Notes: a model not told the origin generated them from the letters alone. Counted from the stretch's first letter, positions 20,880 through 33,223 are shown. The stretch is 64,000 nt of DNA from Zymoseptoria tritici IPO323 (GCF_000219625.1 NC_018215.1:186001-250000), one strand, 5' to 3'. Made by a program: numbers and translations.

Positions 20880-21772
20880 ACGCAGCTCATCCTGGTGACT
20901 TCCATCACAGGAACGACTGAGTGCAAACCCATTCATCACAAGATATTGCGGCCTGCACTGCCGAGCATTGGATCGATGTTATGGCATGATGCAGGTCTTG
21001 GACGAGGAGGACGTCCTCAGGTCTGCCATCGCCTAGAACGTATCGCTGGCCTCGGAGCGGGATAGCGCGATCAAGTTCCTACTTGCCAGGTCGACGCCGA
21101 AGAGCTTTCAGCATCCTCTACACGAGACGTCTGTAGAGCTGTTGGATCCTCAGATCCAACTCAACGTCTTGATTCCATAGTCCATATAGTGTCTGCCATG
21201 TTCTGTCTTGATCGCAGCAGCCTGCACTGCCGCGACATCGGTATATCAGCATGAGATTCCGTGGTGGCGATGCAGATGCGTTTCTCTGTGTTGGTGAGGA
21301 GGCATCTTCTCGCTGGCGTACTCTAGCAGCGGCGGCGTTCCGTAGGCCAAGCCACGGGTCCCGAGAGACCATGGCGCATCGTCTCGCTGAGGAAGATTGA
21401 CATGTGTGTCCAGACTCCTCCAGCTTGATGTGTCGTCGCTTCTCCGCGTGCTTCTTCATCCTTGCTGCTTACCAATCGCGCCCGAAATCAAGAACCTTGG
21501 AACCATTAATTGAGACCGGATTTGTTGCGGCATCTGACTTATACACACCATCCGTCTCTTGAAGAGATATATATCCTCTGCTCTGGGGCTGTCCGCACGG
21601 AGTGGTGCTCCAGCCTGAGGCCGCAACCTCCGCCTACGATGGCTCGCTGCCCGTGCGACCTTCAGGAATCTTCGCGTGCGCAAGCACTGAAGCAGAAAGA
21701 CAAGAAGATGCAAAGACCTCGAAGCAGACCTGGATGCCAGGCCGGTCATGATGCTGGGCAAGGTCTTGGATT
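20880..21772. other. Spacer of about 0.9 kb with no supported gene
   Basis: Should contain the missing 5' exons of the MBOAT-like gene if that gene is intact, but no hydrophobic N-terminal exon is visible on the plus strand. Minus-strand ORFs are basic and shadow-like. Confidence 0.35.
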
Positions 21773-21862
21773 CAGTATGTATTACGAAGCTGTAATGATT
21801 ACGCCTGTGGTAGGTGCCGCTTCGATGCGCCTCGTCCGTGGGCCGATGGAGGCAGCAATGGA

Positions 21863-23101
21863 ATGCTCAAGGATCCTACCAAACCACCTCCTGGAAGTCA
21901 GTCGAAGGGCGATGCGCACAGTACTGCGCTCGAGATGCAACATGAGGCTTTATTGAAGCCCACCCGACCGAAGCCACAGAGGATGGTGTCACAGTCGGAC
22001 CTGCTGGAGAACATGACGAGCCAATCCTACACAGACCTACTGAACAAAGACGATGGCTACATGACCATGATGACGAAGCTTGTGAATGGCCCGAAGCCGA
22101 TCCCGGTCATCGAGACGGCACACACTGAAGATGGCTGGCCACATGGATTTGCAGACAGAGCATCGTGGGCATTGGAGCTGGAACTATCGATGCGTGGAGT
22201 GGGCTTCACCTGGACGACTGCAGATATTCGACATACGACGAAGACTTGGCTGCCGACCGTGCAAAACCGGCTGCACTCCATCTTTGTACATGTTGGGCCG
22301 GTTCTTGTGCTTGCCTGGGCAGTCATTCGATATATGTATGTGCGACGACTGGCACCTATGACGGCTGGACCCAGTCCTCCTGAGTCGCCGTTTGATGAGC
22401 TCACCTTGCCAGAGCAGTACCTTCTCACAACAGCGCTAGGAGCCTTCCTGATGGCGGCCTTCTCACTTGGTCACTCTATGTTTGCAATAATCTGCTCGCC
22501 TCTAGCTCCGCACCCGATTTCCTTCTTTCCGCCTTTGTATACAACTCGCGTGTGGGACATCACATCTGCAAGAGGGTTCTGGTAAGTCTCTGAAGGGTGC
22601 AAGGCTTACGGCGCCTGAGAAATTCTCGGCTTGTCTGAAAATCGCTGACCCTTATACCCTTCCGTGTACAGGTCATACGGCTGGCATCGATTATTCGCAC
22701 GACTGTTTCTAGTATGGGGCGTCTGGCCAGGGGAGTGGGTTGAAAGGAAACTCACAGGAAAATCGCCTGATCAGCCCGCGGATGTCGGGAAAGTCCTCGG
22801 AGGATTCCTGAGCTCTGCTGTTGTTCATTCATTTTCCGTGCGAGGGACCTTGGCTGGGAGTTGGACCGATGCAGCAGGCGAAGCGAAGTTCTTCGCATTG
22901 AACGGTATCGCTATTCTGGTAGAAGAGCTGATCATCAGAGCTGTACGAAGAAGCAGGAAAAGCAGGCAGCAGAAAGAGAAGATGTGGTATGATGGTCTCA
23001 TTGGACGGGTTTGGTGGATCAGCTTGCTCTTGACGACTGGCCGCAACTTTGCTCGTGGCTGGACCAAGGGAGGCCTAGTGAGAGAGATGGCCTTTATGTG
23101 A
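21863..23101 (+). CDS. MBOAT / wax-synthase-like O-acyltransferase, 5' end unresolved
   Basis: Membrane acyltransferase of the fungal wax-synthase-domain type, which esterify alcohols, some in secondary metabolism. Exons 21863-22581 and 22672-23101 (90-nt intron, GTAAGT...TACAG) join RGFW to SYGWHRLF, the family's conserved FW...WH block. Downstream FLSSAVVHSFSVRG holds the putative catalytic His, and hydrophobic segments follow HSIFVHVGPVLVLAW and YLLTTALGAFLMAAFSLGHS. RASWALELELSMRGVGF matches the family's pre-core region. From 21863 the product is 382 aa. The frame is open upstream to about 21745 (YVLRSCNDYACGRCRF...DAPRPW reads like family sequence after a possible CAG acceptor at 21773), so at least one 5' exon is missing or lost. 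Confidence 0.78.
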
Positions 23102-23468
23102 TTGGTCTGAGCAAAAGGCGCCCTCATTCATGGCTGCAAGGCTATGGACGGAGCGCTCGGAGTTGAGTGGTTGTGGTGAAGATGCTGCCGAGAGTGACGT
23201 CCAGTCTCAAGGGTATGCCTACGATACCGACAGCTGTGGCCCTCGGATTGGATGAAAAGCTCAATACAACAGGCCCGATCCGCGCCGATGCTGTACCGGC
23301 CTCGTGACCATATCAAGGGATTGACCTGGTTTCTCTGTCCCGCGCAGATATTTCAAGATCTGCTCCGGCCACTGGTATTTCTCCACATCTTCCTCGCATC
23401 CAAGGATATGGACGAGATCATCCTATCGTCGTCCCTCCCACCAACGTACAGCCAATTATGGTCCAAAC
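23102..23468. other. Intergenic, upstream of the secreted cysteine-rich gene
   Basis: About 370 bp; no ORF of merit. Contains the promoter of the 23469 gene by position only. Confidence 0.4.
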
Positions 23469-23645
23469 ATGCGCTTCACCCCCGCACTCGCCTTCCTGGC
23501 TACCTTGGCGGGCCTTGCATCTGCCGATTGTACGTTCCAATCGAACGGCGTGAACTGTGGTAATGCCGCGGACGGCACCACCTGCGGCGGCTGTGGAAAC
23601 TGGGTCTATTGGTGCAGCAACAAGAACTGCGTGTCGGTCATCTAA
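23469..23645 (+). CDS. Small secreted cysteine-rich protein (58 aa), effector candidate
   Basis: Intronless ORF of 59 codons from ATG to TAA. It starts with Met-Arg, a strongly hydrophobic stretch (FTPALAFLATLAGLASA) and a good cleavage site after ASA, leaving a mature peptide of about 39 residues. Six cysteines lie at 21, 30, 39, 42, 49 and 54, enough for three disulphides, with glycine-rich spacing TTCGGCGNWVYWC. The size, signal and cysteine density match fungal effectors and antimicrobial-like peptides. I recognise no named family. The neighbours are an MBOAT gene and an SDR gene. A chance ORF with this layout is unlikely. Confidence 0.78.
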   Translation: MRFTPALAFLATLAGLASADCTFQSNGVNCGNAADGTTCGGCGNWVYWCSNKNCVSVI

Positions 23646-23751
23646 GCACCACGCCCCGCATCGGTGTACACAATACGCAAACCAAGACTCGCGACGTATG
23701 CACTTTTTCTCCACGGCGACGCACCGGTCTTGACAATTTGGTGTGGGCCGC

Positions 23752-24054
23752 ATGGCATCTTCGATCGACACGGACGGGAAGAGCAAGCACGATATTTGCC
23801 AGCATGCGACAACCATGGAGGATCCTACAGTCGCTGACGGTTGGATTGGCTGGGCATCGGAAATGGAGGGACGGAAATCCCGTCAGTATTGGCGCCCGCT
23901 ATCATTCGAAGACAAACATCATTTGCTCTGGATCATCGTCTCATTATTTCTGTCGTTATCGTTTCTCGTCTCTCGTTCATCTCTCTTCTTAAGAACGCTC
24001 TCCTTCGTGTATGTCGATCTATCCCTTTGCATCGGGTCCGTGTGTTGCTCTTAG
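23752..24054 (+). CDS. Possible small protein with one membrane segment (100 aa)
   Basis: ATG at 23752, stop at 24054. The first two thirds look protein-like (ADGWIGWASEMEGRKS, QYWRPLSFEDKHHLLW) and a hydrophobic run follows (IIVSLFLSLSFLV). No homology recognised. It may be a genuine gene or a lucky frame. The rest of the 23646-24367 interval shows nothing. Confidence 0.3.
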   Translation: MASSIDTDGKSKHDICQHATTMEDPTVADGWIGWASEMEGRKSRQYWRPLSFEDKHHLLWIIVSLFLSLSFLVSRSSLFLRTLSFVYVDLSLCIGSVCCS

Positions 24055-24367
24055 AATGGCCTGTGGCACAAGGAGGAACAAGTCAACGTCCGGCCGAGAT
24101 CGTGAACTCACTGCTGATCTATCACAATTCTCTACGCATGGAGGACGATCTCGGTTATAGGGCGGGGCCCAGGGCGCTCAATCCTTCCCGAATCGCCGAA
24201 TCGGAGGAACAACCTTCCGGCTACTTGTTGATCGGCCAAAGAAGCTCGAAATCCTCCCGACTTAAGCTCTGTCAAGCTCAACACATAAGAACATGATCAG
24301 CTGCTCCTACATCGAATAGAAATCCTTAAGTCCGTCCACAGCACTCTTCCTTTCCCTCAACAGCAAA

Positions 24368-25106
24368 ATGAAGATCGTGATCGCCGGCGCAACGGGCAAG
24401 ATTGGTGGTGCGGCGCTCCAACGTCTGCTCGCTCTCCCAGCAGTTACCTCTGTCATCGCTCTCTCACGTCGAAAGATCGATGTCGAGCATCCAAAGCTCA
24501 CGGTGGCTATTATCGAAGACTTCCTCCACTACGAGCCGGGCGTCTTGGAGCAGCTGTCCGGATCGGAGGCGTGTATATGGTGAGTGCGGTCATGTAGAGA
24601 TCATCTCTATACCTCTAACAGGCTACACAGGTCGCTCGGCACGCCGACAGGTGGTCGCGATGTACACATGGACTACACAATGGCTGCCGTCAAAGCGTTG
24701 AAGTCATCGCTGAAGAACGGGCAGCAGTTTCGCTTCGTCTACGTCAGTGGCGCACTGGTCGAGACAGATCAGAGCAAGACGCTGTGGTTCATGGGCGATA
24801 TGAGGCGGATGAGGGTATGTTTCGTGCTTGCGATTCTTGTTGGCCCGTCTAACGAACCGACAGGGAGAGGTCGAGAATGCTGTAGTTGAGCTTGGGAAGG
24901 ACAGCAAGCAGTGGACATCGTTTTTTGCTCGGCCCTCGCTCGTGACAGAGGGGGAGTCGGTAATGAGGTTCGTGTCGTCGAGTTATATTCCAGTGGCGAC
25001 ACTGGGAGCAGCGCTTGTTGATCTTGCAGTTGTCGGGGGAGAACAGAGTGTGTTGAACAATGGGGAGCTCAGAGAACGCGGGAAAAGCGCGTTGAAGGCG
25101 GCATGA
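24368..25106 (+). CDS. NAD(P)-binding Rossmann / atypical SDR (NmrA-like epimerase fold)
   Basis: Exons 24368-24579, 24631-24814 and 24864-25106 (introns 51 and 49 nt) give 212 aa. The N-terminus KIVIAGATGKIGGAAL carries the GxxGxxG dinucleotide motif of atypical SDRs (residues 7-13), followed by VIALSRRKID where the basic Arg-Arg suggests NADP preference. FRFVYVSGALVE is the expected fourth strand. The usual Tyr-x-x-x-Lys pair is not evident, fitting the NmrA-like or nucleotide-epimerase-like atypical group. Splicing gives CIW-SLGTPTGG and MR-GEVENAVVEL in frame. Role unknown. Confidence 0.88.
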
Positions 25107-27600
25107 GGTGAGGCGGGAAATGTGGACGGGACCGAAGTCTGCCCGGCGGAGGCGTCTCTCTTCACTTCACATCACACAGATTCGCGGATGAACTCTTCTC
25201 TGCTTAGCTCGTTCCTAGCTGCCACTTTCCGCCGACACAAAGCGAACAAATCCGACCCGTGAATGATACTACCGGCACCGGCAACCCTCGACACGACACT
25301 CCCATCGTTCCCATGGCTCGACTTCAAGCATGGCGCGTCAGTCGAAACGAATCTTCAGATGGCTCGGAGCAGGCAAGAGAAGGCAGCGCTGAGTGGAAGA
25401 TGATGGTCGAGAGCTAGGGTGGGGCGTGATCAAAAGATGCATAACGATGAAGGTGGAGCGTTGGGTGTCGGTATCGCGAGAATTCGGGGCAGCTGGACAC
25501 TCAGACTCCTCCGCTGGCACGTCGTCAGCGCAAGCAGTCACGTCTGAGATCGCTTCAATACAAGGAACGCTTGCTACCGTTGAGAGGATATCGCCTCCGT
25601 ACTGCCGAGCCAGCAATCGACTTATCCTCCGAGCTCGCTTACCATCACGATGGACAGAGTGCACAGTTCCCTACAAGTCATCGCCAAGCTCACCATCGAC
25701 CTGCACACTGCCTCCGGCTGAGCGATGGCAGCAATAGCGGATCGCTGAAGTGCGCAGCTCGAAAGCTCTGGCATCAAATGGTCATTGTCTACTCGCGACA
25801 TATTCATGAGAACCATACCTCCACGATATCGCAACACGTCCGGCCACATCATGCGTCAAGGCATCTCACTTTCCGGCTCGAGAATTCCACTCCACTGCAA
25901 AGACGTGACGATGGTCCACCGACGCCAAATCTCCTTCGGCATCGGCTGTGCCAGCGAACCTGAGGCATGCATAGGGTCTCGCGGCCAGTTCGACTTGGTG
26001 CAGTTTCAAGATCAGAAGGGAGAAATCTCCCTTCATCAAAGCGATCCCGGTTAAGAAGTCCAGGCGCAGCATTGCCGTCTGTTACACCAGGCATGACCTC
26101 GAGCCGGCGCCTTCGGTCTTCTAAAAGCATCAGCACGGTAGCAGTGCAGTACCAGTGCCGCAAGAAAGGTCGACCCGGACAGCCACGACCTCAAAATCTG
26201 GCCGGGCTTTGTCTTTGTAACACCAATGCCGGCGATTACTGGTATTCCTGACTCAGTGTCCGCTACCTCCGCAGCCGGTCAAGCATGTCATTCATGCGCG
26301 CCTTCGGACCGCGAAGTCGCCGAAGTATCCCTATTCTGCTCGATCTTGGGCACCGGACTTTGCATGCTTGGGTCTAGGTCTGGAGTTCCTTCCGCGCTCG
26401 ACGAAGCATCATGGGTAACAGATCAGAACGACCTTATCTTGAAGGCAGCAACGACTGTCTAGGTGCCGATCTAGACAGTGGCGCCTTCCTTTCTGCAAGG
26501 CGCGACTGTCGGAGCCTTATGTGAGATAGTAGCGGCTTCCTCATCCATGTTGCCATGCAGCTTCTTCTGGATCACCAATGCTGTGCCTTCGCCGTATGGA
26601 GGCTTCGAAGTACTGCTCAGCTGTCCAGTATTGTGGTCAAAGACTCCATCGGGCCACCGAATACCCTATCGATGACATGTTCACCCGTCCTGCCGGAGCT
26701 TTTCAGCGGCCGGCATCTTTAAGAGAGGATGCTAAGGACGGGAAGTATTCTCCGGGCAAGGGGTCCTGCCTGGCTCAACGGTGCGCAAATGGAGGATACA
26801 AAGTCGATCGGACATTTTCCAACGCGTTCCCGGGATCAGGAGTGGTAAGGCATTCGCATCGACTCAGCGTCTGTTACAGATTCCAAGGGATATCAGATCG
26901 ACTCCGCGAGGCTCGAGAGATGGATCACAACATCGTTCAGCGATAGGAGGCAGCAGGCTGGATGCCTTGTACCGCCGACGCTTTCGAAGGTCCAGACGGC
27001 TTATTCTCCTACTTCCAGTAGACCACAATCGAGATGCGATCACTTCCTCAAGCACTGACGAACATCTCTTCTGCTCGTGTCTCTTGTTCCTACGGCCTGT
27101 TGTTCGGATAATGGTTTTAGCATCGATTGAGGGGCAACGCGCAAAATCTAATTGGCAACGTCCAAGAGTGCTTCGGCAACATCAACAACATCAACAACCG
27201 CTTCAGCAGCATCCCACCTCGCCTCATTCGCAATCTTCGCGCCTCTGTCGATCATCTGTTTTCGCGCTCTCACGGCCTGACTCCCGCAGTCCAGCACGTA
27301 TCGACGCCAGCAGCTCCGAGCAAAAACAAGAGCATGGAAGTAAAGTCTCGGATACAAAGCTGTCCCGTCTCGAGCGATCGAACTTTCGCTGTTACTCATA
27401 CGCCGAGATCGTGGTCATCACCAGGGAAGGCCACTACTGCGCACCTTTCGAGCATGCGACTTCCGTTGCGAGATCGAAAAGTCTCCGACTTCTACTCCTA
27501 CCATCCTCTCGTTGCCAAATGATGAAGTATGTGCCTCATCCCCGATCATCATCAGCCCCAATGAGACCCTAGACAAAGAGCTTGGATAGAAGATCTTCGA
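25107..27600. other. Gene-poor, normal-composition stretch
   Basis: About 2.5 kb without a supported gene. Frames are short, basic and contradictory between strands. A plus-strand fragment near 25650 (MDRVHSSLQVIAKLTIDLH) looks briefly coding and then stops. Probably decayed sequence. Confidence 0.4.
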
Positions 27601-27618
27601 GAGTAGTTTGACAATGTC

Positions 27619-28134
27619 ATGGCTGCTTGGGACAGAGACGCGAATCGGCGGGCCTGGAACAGCAGTACCTCGCTGATCGAGGGTGTTTGGCAATTGGAGC
27701 AGATGAAGGCGCTGGGCTTCGGAAGAAAGGGGGGCTGGCCGAGCAAGTGGAGAGATTCCGAGTGCGGTCTTGAGGTCAGTGGATACATCAGAGGCTGCCA
27801 GATACCACGGTCGCGCTCAGAGCGATTGATGTCTGCACGTCAGCTCCGAGCTACAGCAAGACATTGAAGCTCATCGAGCACCGACAGCTCGAGGAAAACA
27901 TAATCATTGTCGGTCGACGTGTCTCCTTCACCAAGATCGGGACGAGTTCAAGAACCTATCACGCACTACTACGATCAATCTCTGGCGCCGGAAGAGAGGG
28001 AGAAAGACATCCAACACAATTCGCTATTGGCTCAGGCCACATCCATGAATGTCTCGACGCCGAGACGAGAGCCGAGCGAAGAATCTGAAGACACCATCGG
28101 TGAGCTGCTGAAAAGCTGGATGGGTTGGGAATGA
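27619..28134 (+). pseudogene. Possible decayed gene or unassigned exons
   Basis: One frame from ATG 27619 reads MAAWDRDANRRAWNSSTS, SLIEGVWQLEQMKALGFG and WPSKWRDSECGLE before a GTCAGT. A second frame ending at TGA 28132 reads PITHYYDQSLAPEEREKD, LLAQATSMNVSTPRR and ESEDTIGELLKSWMGWE. Both look like real protein and could be exons of one gene, but I could not find an in-phase splice pair. Family not recognised. Confidence 0.35.
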
Positions 28135-29860
28135 GCAAGGACAATTCCGAAGGCTTTTGAGTATCGCTGGGTGCACTGGGAGGTAGACAACACCTGGCTG
28201 AGCCCGACGAAGGTCTGATAGAGCGCCCCAGAGAACAAGCAGACGACGTCAACGCACACACGATCATGAATCCCGGAAGCGATGCATGTTCAAGTGTGCT
28301 GCGACTCACCGGCCGTCATAAAACGATTCGATCTTTCATCTGAGCATCCTCGAAGACCTGTCGCCTGCTGTCTTCAGGATGCATTCGATCGTCTGTTCAC
28401 CTCCAGCTCACAACTTGCTGCTTGCTGTCGAAGGTCTTCTGCCGGATCAACGAACTTCAGCGCATCGTGGGTTCCTCCGACCTCGCTTTCCGAACTCGAC
28501 TGCAGCACTGAGTCCATCCTCGTTCCAATACTTGATCCGATCTTCAAGCATCCACTTGAGAGGTGAAGAAATATCGCTGTCGTACTTCACAGTGCGCAGA
28601 TCTGAAGGCGCATCATTCAGAAGATGCGGCACCCCGATCTTCTGGACGTCCAGGCATATCCTCATTCAAGCGCTTACTGCTGCTACTGCTGCTCTCAACA
28701 ACGTTCGCATTTTGGTCTGATCGTTGCGAGAACCTCGCAAATGGCTTTTCATCTGGAGAGCCCGGATCAACGAGACCGTCCGTGAGACCTTTGACCGTCG
28801 GCGAGGCTCTCCACGCATGCTGCTATGCTCTCTATCGCCACTATCGTGCCTCTTTCTTCAACACGATCGCCGGGAAGTCCAATTTGGCAAGAAGGCCACT
28901 CCATCAGGCACCGTATCCGCACCACCGGGAATCGTGGAGCTCTCTGTCCTCCTCATCGCCCGCCCTCAATGATCAAGTCTTGCTGATCAGGCTCACAATC
29001 GCGGCTCCCAGGCTAATCGCCGCCGGCGTCCCCCGCTGCTCCCTGGAGAAACTGCGCGCTTCTCTCAACTGTTGGCCTCTGCCTCCTGCGCACGCTGATA
29101 CCCACAGAGGCCATTAAGTCGCATCTGGTCGCCAACGACTCTCGTACTTCTCACTCTCGCGGTTGCTTCAACAAAGCTCGCATCCGCAGCATCACCATCT
29201 ACGCCCGGGACCAGCCTCCAGCTTGTGGTGAAGGAGAGGTCTTGTGCCGGTCTTCGACTCTAAGTAGAGGGAGCCCGTCATCGCAATGAAAAGCGCAACA
29301 CTCGGAATGCCACTCAGGGTTGCGCCGTGGAAGGCTGACGTGCCTCTGCCGACTGGGCCGCCGCGAAGTATGCCTTGATCGAAGCCACTTGGACTCATTC
29401 GATGCTAAAGGCCTGTTCGCTCATCTACGACCGCCTCCCTGTCATCCAAGCCACTACTATTCCCTGCCCGTCCCTGCATGGAGCTGAACATGCATACTGT
29501 CCTCAGCGCGCCTTACAGAACCAGGTCCAGGATGGACGCACCGAAGATGGACATACATGCATTGAATATCTTACTCCAGCGAGCGGCCAGACAAGGCTTT
29601 CACTTCCTGATCAATACAAGAGTGCCGCTCAGCTCACCGAGAAGCCATCGACAAGCAAGTAGCCGCTCAAGCCGCCCAGGCTGTGCTCACTCTTCACCAT
29701 CGGCTCATGTTGCTTCCCTCCTCCGCAATACGCACGTTGCCATCGCCATGGTAGTTCCTGCTACTTTCAACTGTGCTGCCGGTCCCTTGCGGTCAGGCTT
29801 CACTAGATTGGGAGCCGGATGCTGGAGCTTCCTTTCTTGACGTCAGACGTTACGGCTCGA
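28135..29860. other. Gene-poor stretch with one copy of a dispersed duplicate
   Basis: Holds the 28361-28425 block that recurs at 37375-37435. Otherwise no supported gene; frames are serine, arginine and proline rich and disagree between strands. Confidence 0.4.
28361..28425 (+). repeat. Dispersed repeat copy C (partner at 37375-37435)
   Basis: Shares GCATTCG.TCGTCTGTTCA, a leading CGCCTGCTG.CTTCAG and a trailing AACTTGCTG with the second copy. Both read as xACCLQxAFxRLF in the plus frame. Confidence 0.7.
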
Positions 29861-29879
29861 CGCGCGGTCGAGCGAAGAG

Positions 29880-30119
29880 CAGTCCAGGCCGAAGCCAGCA
29901 GCGATCGAGGCACAACACCCGCCACTCCCACACCGACCGAATCGAGCACCACCCCTCCATATCCACCACAACTCCCTCGAGCAAACCTCCTATCCCCGCC
30001 GCTCCCACCGCCGCAAGTTCATCTCGGACCACCTTGATCGCATCAAAACCTCAACCCTCTCCAACCCGGAAGATGCATGGCACTATCAGCGGATGAGATA
30101 CACCGCCGACAAGTCTCCC
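29880..30119 (+). repeat. Dispersed repeat copy A (partner at 36577-36720)
   Basis: Begins CAGTCCAGGCCGA and carries CCCACACCGACCGAA; ends in CACCGCCGACAAGTCTCC. The plus frame at 29998-30119 reads RRKFISDHLDRIKTSTLSN, PEDAWHYQRMRYTADKSP, which looks like real protein. It is about 96 bp longer than its partner. Confidence 0.75.
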
Positions 30120-32839
30120 AGGTGCATGCCTCGACAGCCGAAACATGCCGCTGTCTTGGGTCGCAACTGCGGAGGTCCTGCCGAACAACTACGGTGTCAA
30201 GTATGTCCATCGGTCGCTGCCTCCCAACACAGTCGAACTCGGCAACCGTCCGTTCGTCTCCACCTCGGGCTCAAACTCCTGCATATTCTCATCATTGCCG
30301 TGCTGGAAAAGTTCGGTGCCCCGGAAAGAAGGTGACTGGACTTGCCGGCGCCCTCAGCTTCGTCACGATCTTGACCATCGTCGACTCCGTGGACTTTGGG
30401 GCTAAGAGTATGACCTTCGATCCCGCGGAGTCGCTTCTCCGAGTGTCTCCGCCACAAGTCGTGGAGGCTCAAGCCCATTCAAGTCAGCTCATACACTGCA
30501 CAGTTGATCCTTAATAACTCCATCGATATTGACTTCTACAGCATCGACCGCCTCCGCCCAGCCGTCTACTCAACCATCGCCGCCAGTGCCTTTCGCTGCC
30601 TTTTCCTCCCATTCAAGCAGACCGCTCGATGCACGACAGCCATTCTCCGTAGCAGAGCCATTACCTCCTCCCATCGCCCTATCTCTGTCATACCCTCTCT
30701 CGTCCTCTCTGCCACATCTTCTCCTTCCTTCTCTATCACCCCGCTGTCTTCTTGATCTCTGGGAGTGATTCTCGAGTGCATTCGTCGCTTGCTGACATCC
30801 GACTCCTTGCTTTCCTACTTGTCCTGCTCCTCCTTGTATTACCTCTCTTCTTCCCAGAATACGTAGCACCTTACTGATCTTTACATTTCCTGGCAGGGAC
30901 CCCTCACCATCCCGGATTCTCGCCAGACCAACCTCCTGCGATCCTGACCTTGCTAGCATTCGACCTCGACAATCTTCGACGCCAAACGCCCACTGCCCGT
31001 TCCCGACTGCCAAACGCCTGGAGGACAGCCCACCTAGCTCTCCGCTGCAACATACCCACCTCAACACCACAATCTACCTGACTGTCTTTTCCCTTTCTGG
31101 TCAAAACTGTCGACGCCAACGATGCCATTTCTGCACTCAATCCTGGGTGTCGTCGTCGAGGCATGAATCGCAGTGAATGAACACACAGCAGTGCACGACC
31201 CTACTCGCATGTCGGAACCATGCCTAGTGAAGCCGCCCGGTTTTTTTCGTCTTGAAGGTACATGCCCTCGATATGCACGCAACTGATATATTTCGATATT
31301 CCCGCCAGCACCTCACTGTCTATGACGTCGTCAGCCCGATTGACTGCCGGTTCTCTCTTATATGGTCCACTCCATTGTGGACGACCATTCTGTGCGGATG
31401 CATGCCTACCATCATCACCTCCCTCAGCCGTGCCCACCTTCCCGTCCGTTCTCCAGCTGTGAGAAAGCCGACCACCGCCGCGACGCCCTGAATCTTGCCG
31501 CCACACCACCTTCCACTACGCTACATTCAAAGCGCAGCGAATCCGTCATCCTGCTCGATACCAAAATCTCCGCTCCACTCTCGCTAGCTTCACAACTGCA
31601 CAGCGCATAGCCGCGCCGTCTCCTACTACTTCCATGCTGACAGTGCCATTGAAGGTCTCATCGTCTTTTGTGCTCGACACTGCAGACTTGACTATCGCTC
31701 GCACACGATTGCTCTCTCACCGGCCGACCTATATCCTAATCCTCCCTCCCACCTGACAATCGGCCGTCCCGCTTGCTGATTTCGCCTCCAGACTCGTTAC
31801 CGACCTTCCTGTGCCAACCTGCATAGTCTTCGGTTTGCGGCCTGCTGTCGTCTTATCCTCGAACGTTCTTTGCTTGCTGGATCCTCCGGCTCCTGGGTCA
31901 TGCCGTTATTGCGAATTCCCTTCAGCGCTGCTAGTCTGCCACTGACTGTGCCCATCCTCCTACATTCCGCCATCTCGACTCCTTCGCTCGATTTCTTCTG
32001 CCTCGTCTTCGACCCCATTGCCGAAGCCCCGCATCGTCTCCCGCCGACATCTGCCTTGCTTTCCGCGCCCAATCCCTCCAGCTACTCTCGCCCTCAGACC
32101 CTCTCCCCGAACACATCTTATCCCGCATGCCACTAGCTAGACCTACATAACCAAATCAACCAATGACTCATGTACATCCGCTCTCCTCAACATACCCGTA
32201 ATCTGTGACGCCTCGTAAGTGTTGCAGTCGTCCTGACCTCGCTGTCGGATGCTCACGCTGCCTGCTACGCTTCTGTCTGCTGCTGTCTCGTCTTTCATCT
32301 GTGCGTCGTTCATCACGGCCACGCGGAATAGGGAATTTGTGCATGATTTAGAGCAGACGCAAGACATGTGACCACAGCTTCGATGGCGCTCCGTCCCGTG
32401 GACATACAAACTGGACCCGCCTAAGCTCGATCAAGTAGCAATCGCAGCCGTAGCATAATCCTAGGGTTTGTGCTGGACTTTTTTAAGGAGTATAATTCAG
32501 CCGAAACGGATAGAACTATTGCGATTACAAAAGCACATAACACCATCATTATCGTCGGGGCGACGAGATTCAAACGGCATCAGCGCCTAATGTTGCCGCA
32601 ATGATCATTCTGAAGTTCGATCTTTGCATTCTTCTGCTTAACACTTTTAACCCCACCGCCGTATGGAATCTATCCTAGCTATGTTACATCGTCCAGTCCC
32701 GCCCTTCCCGCATATATGCTTCATCGATTACAATATCAACTTGCATTCGCCTCATTCTGGACTTAACGCAAAACGCTCAGACAGCAGTATATTACGCTCG
32801 AGTATGATCTGGAGATGCTATTCCGCCACATCCTATGCC
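30120..32839. other. Gene-poor stretch
   Basis: About 2.7 kb with no supported gene. A thymine- and pyrimidine-rich stretch around 30800-31900 gives low-complexity serine/proline/leucine frames on the plus strand. No repeats of note. Confidence 0.4.
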
Positions 32840-33223
32840 TTACAGCCACTCCGTGTTGTCTATATCTTCGGGTTTGATATTGTAGAAAAGGACATACACT
32901 TGCGGCGGTTCTGACCGGGCCAATAGAATGATTCTGGTACGGCGTTTGCAAGACACAACAAGGGAACAGACAGCAAGTTTAGCCCGCGATGTAAGGCCGT
33001 TTACGTTGAATTTCGAGGGGAGAAACGCCAACAGCTCGGGTATCAGCTCGTTTTGCCCGAATGTCGTGCCTAGAAAGTATTTCTCGTTAGGTAGGGCGTA
33101 GAAAGGGTGCTCCTGCTTTTGTACTGCTACGAGGATTGCTTTTTCGACCGGTTTTAAAAACTTTAAAGGCGATTTGCTCGACAACCGGAGGGACATAGAA
33201 GCTAATCTCGAGGCCAAAGACAC
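32840..33223 (-). pseudogene. Repeat-derived ORF fragment of unknown origin
   Basis: A 127-residue minus-strand frame (LKFLKPVEKAILVAVQKQ, YALPNEKYFLGTTFGQNE, LIPELLAFLPSKFNVNGL) has convincing protein character but no known family to me. The flanking 33.2-34.0 kb has the TA-leaning look of RIP-affected repeats and repeats the phrase AGCTCGGTTTTCGAA (near 33524 and 33721). Probably a mobile-element remnant. Confidence 0.4.
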
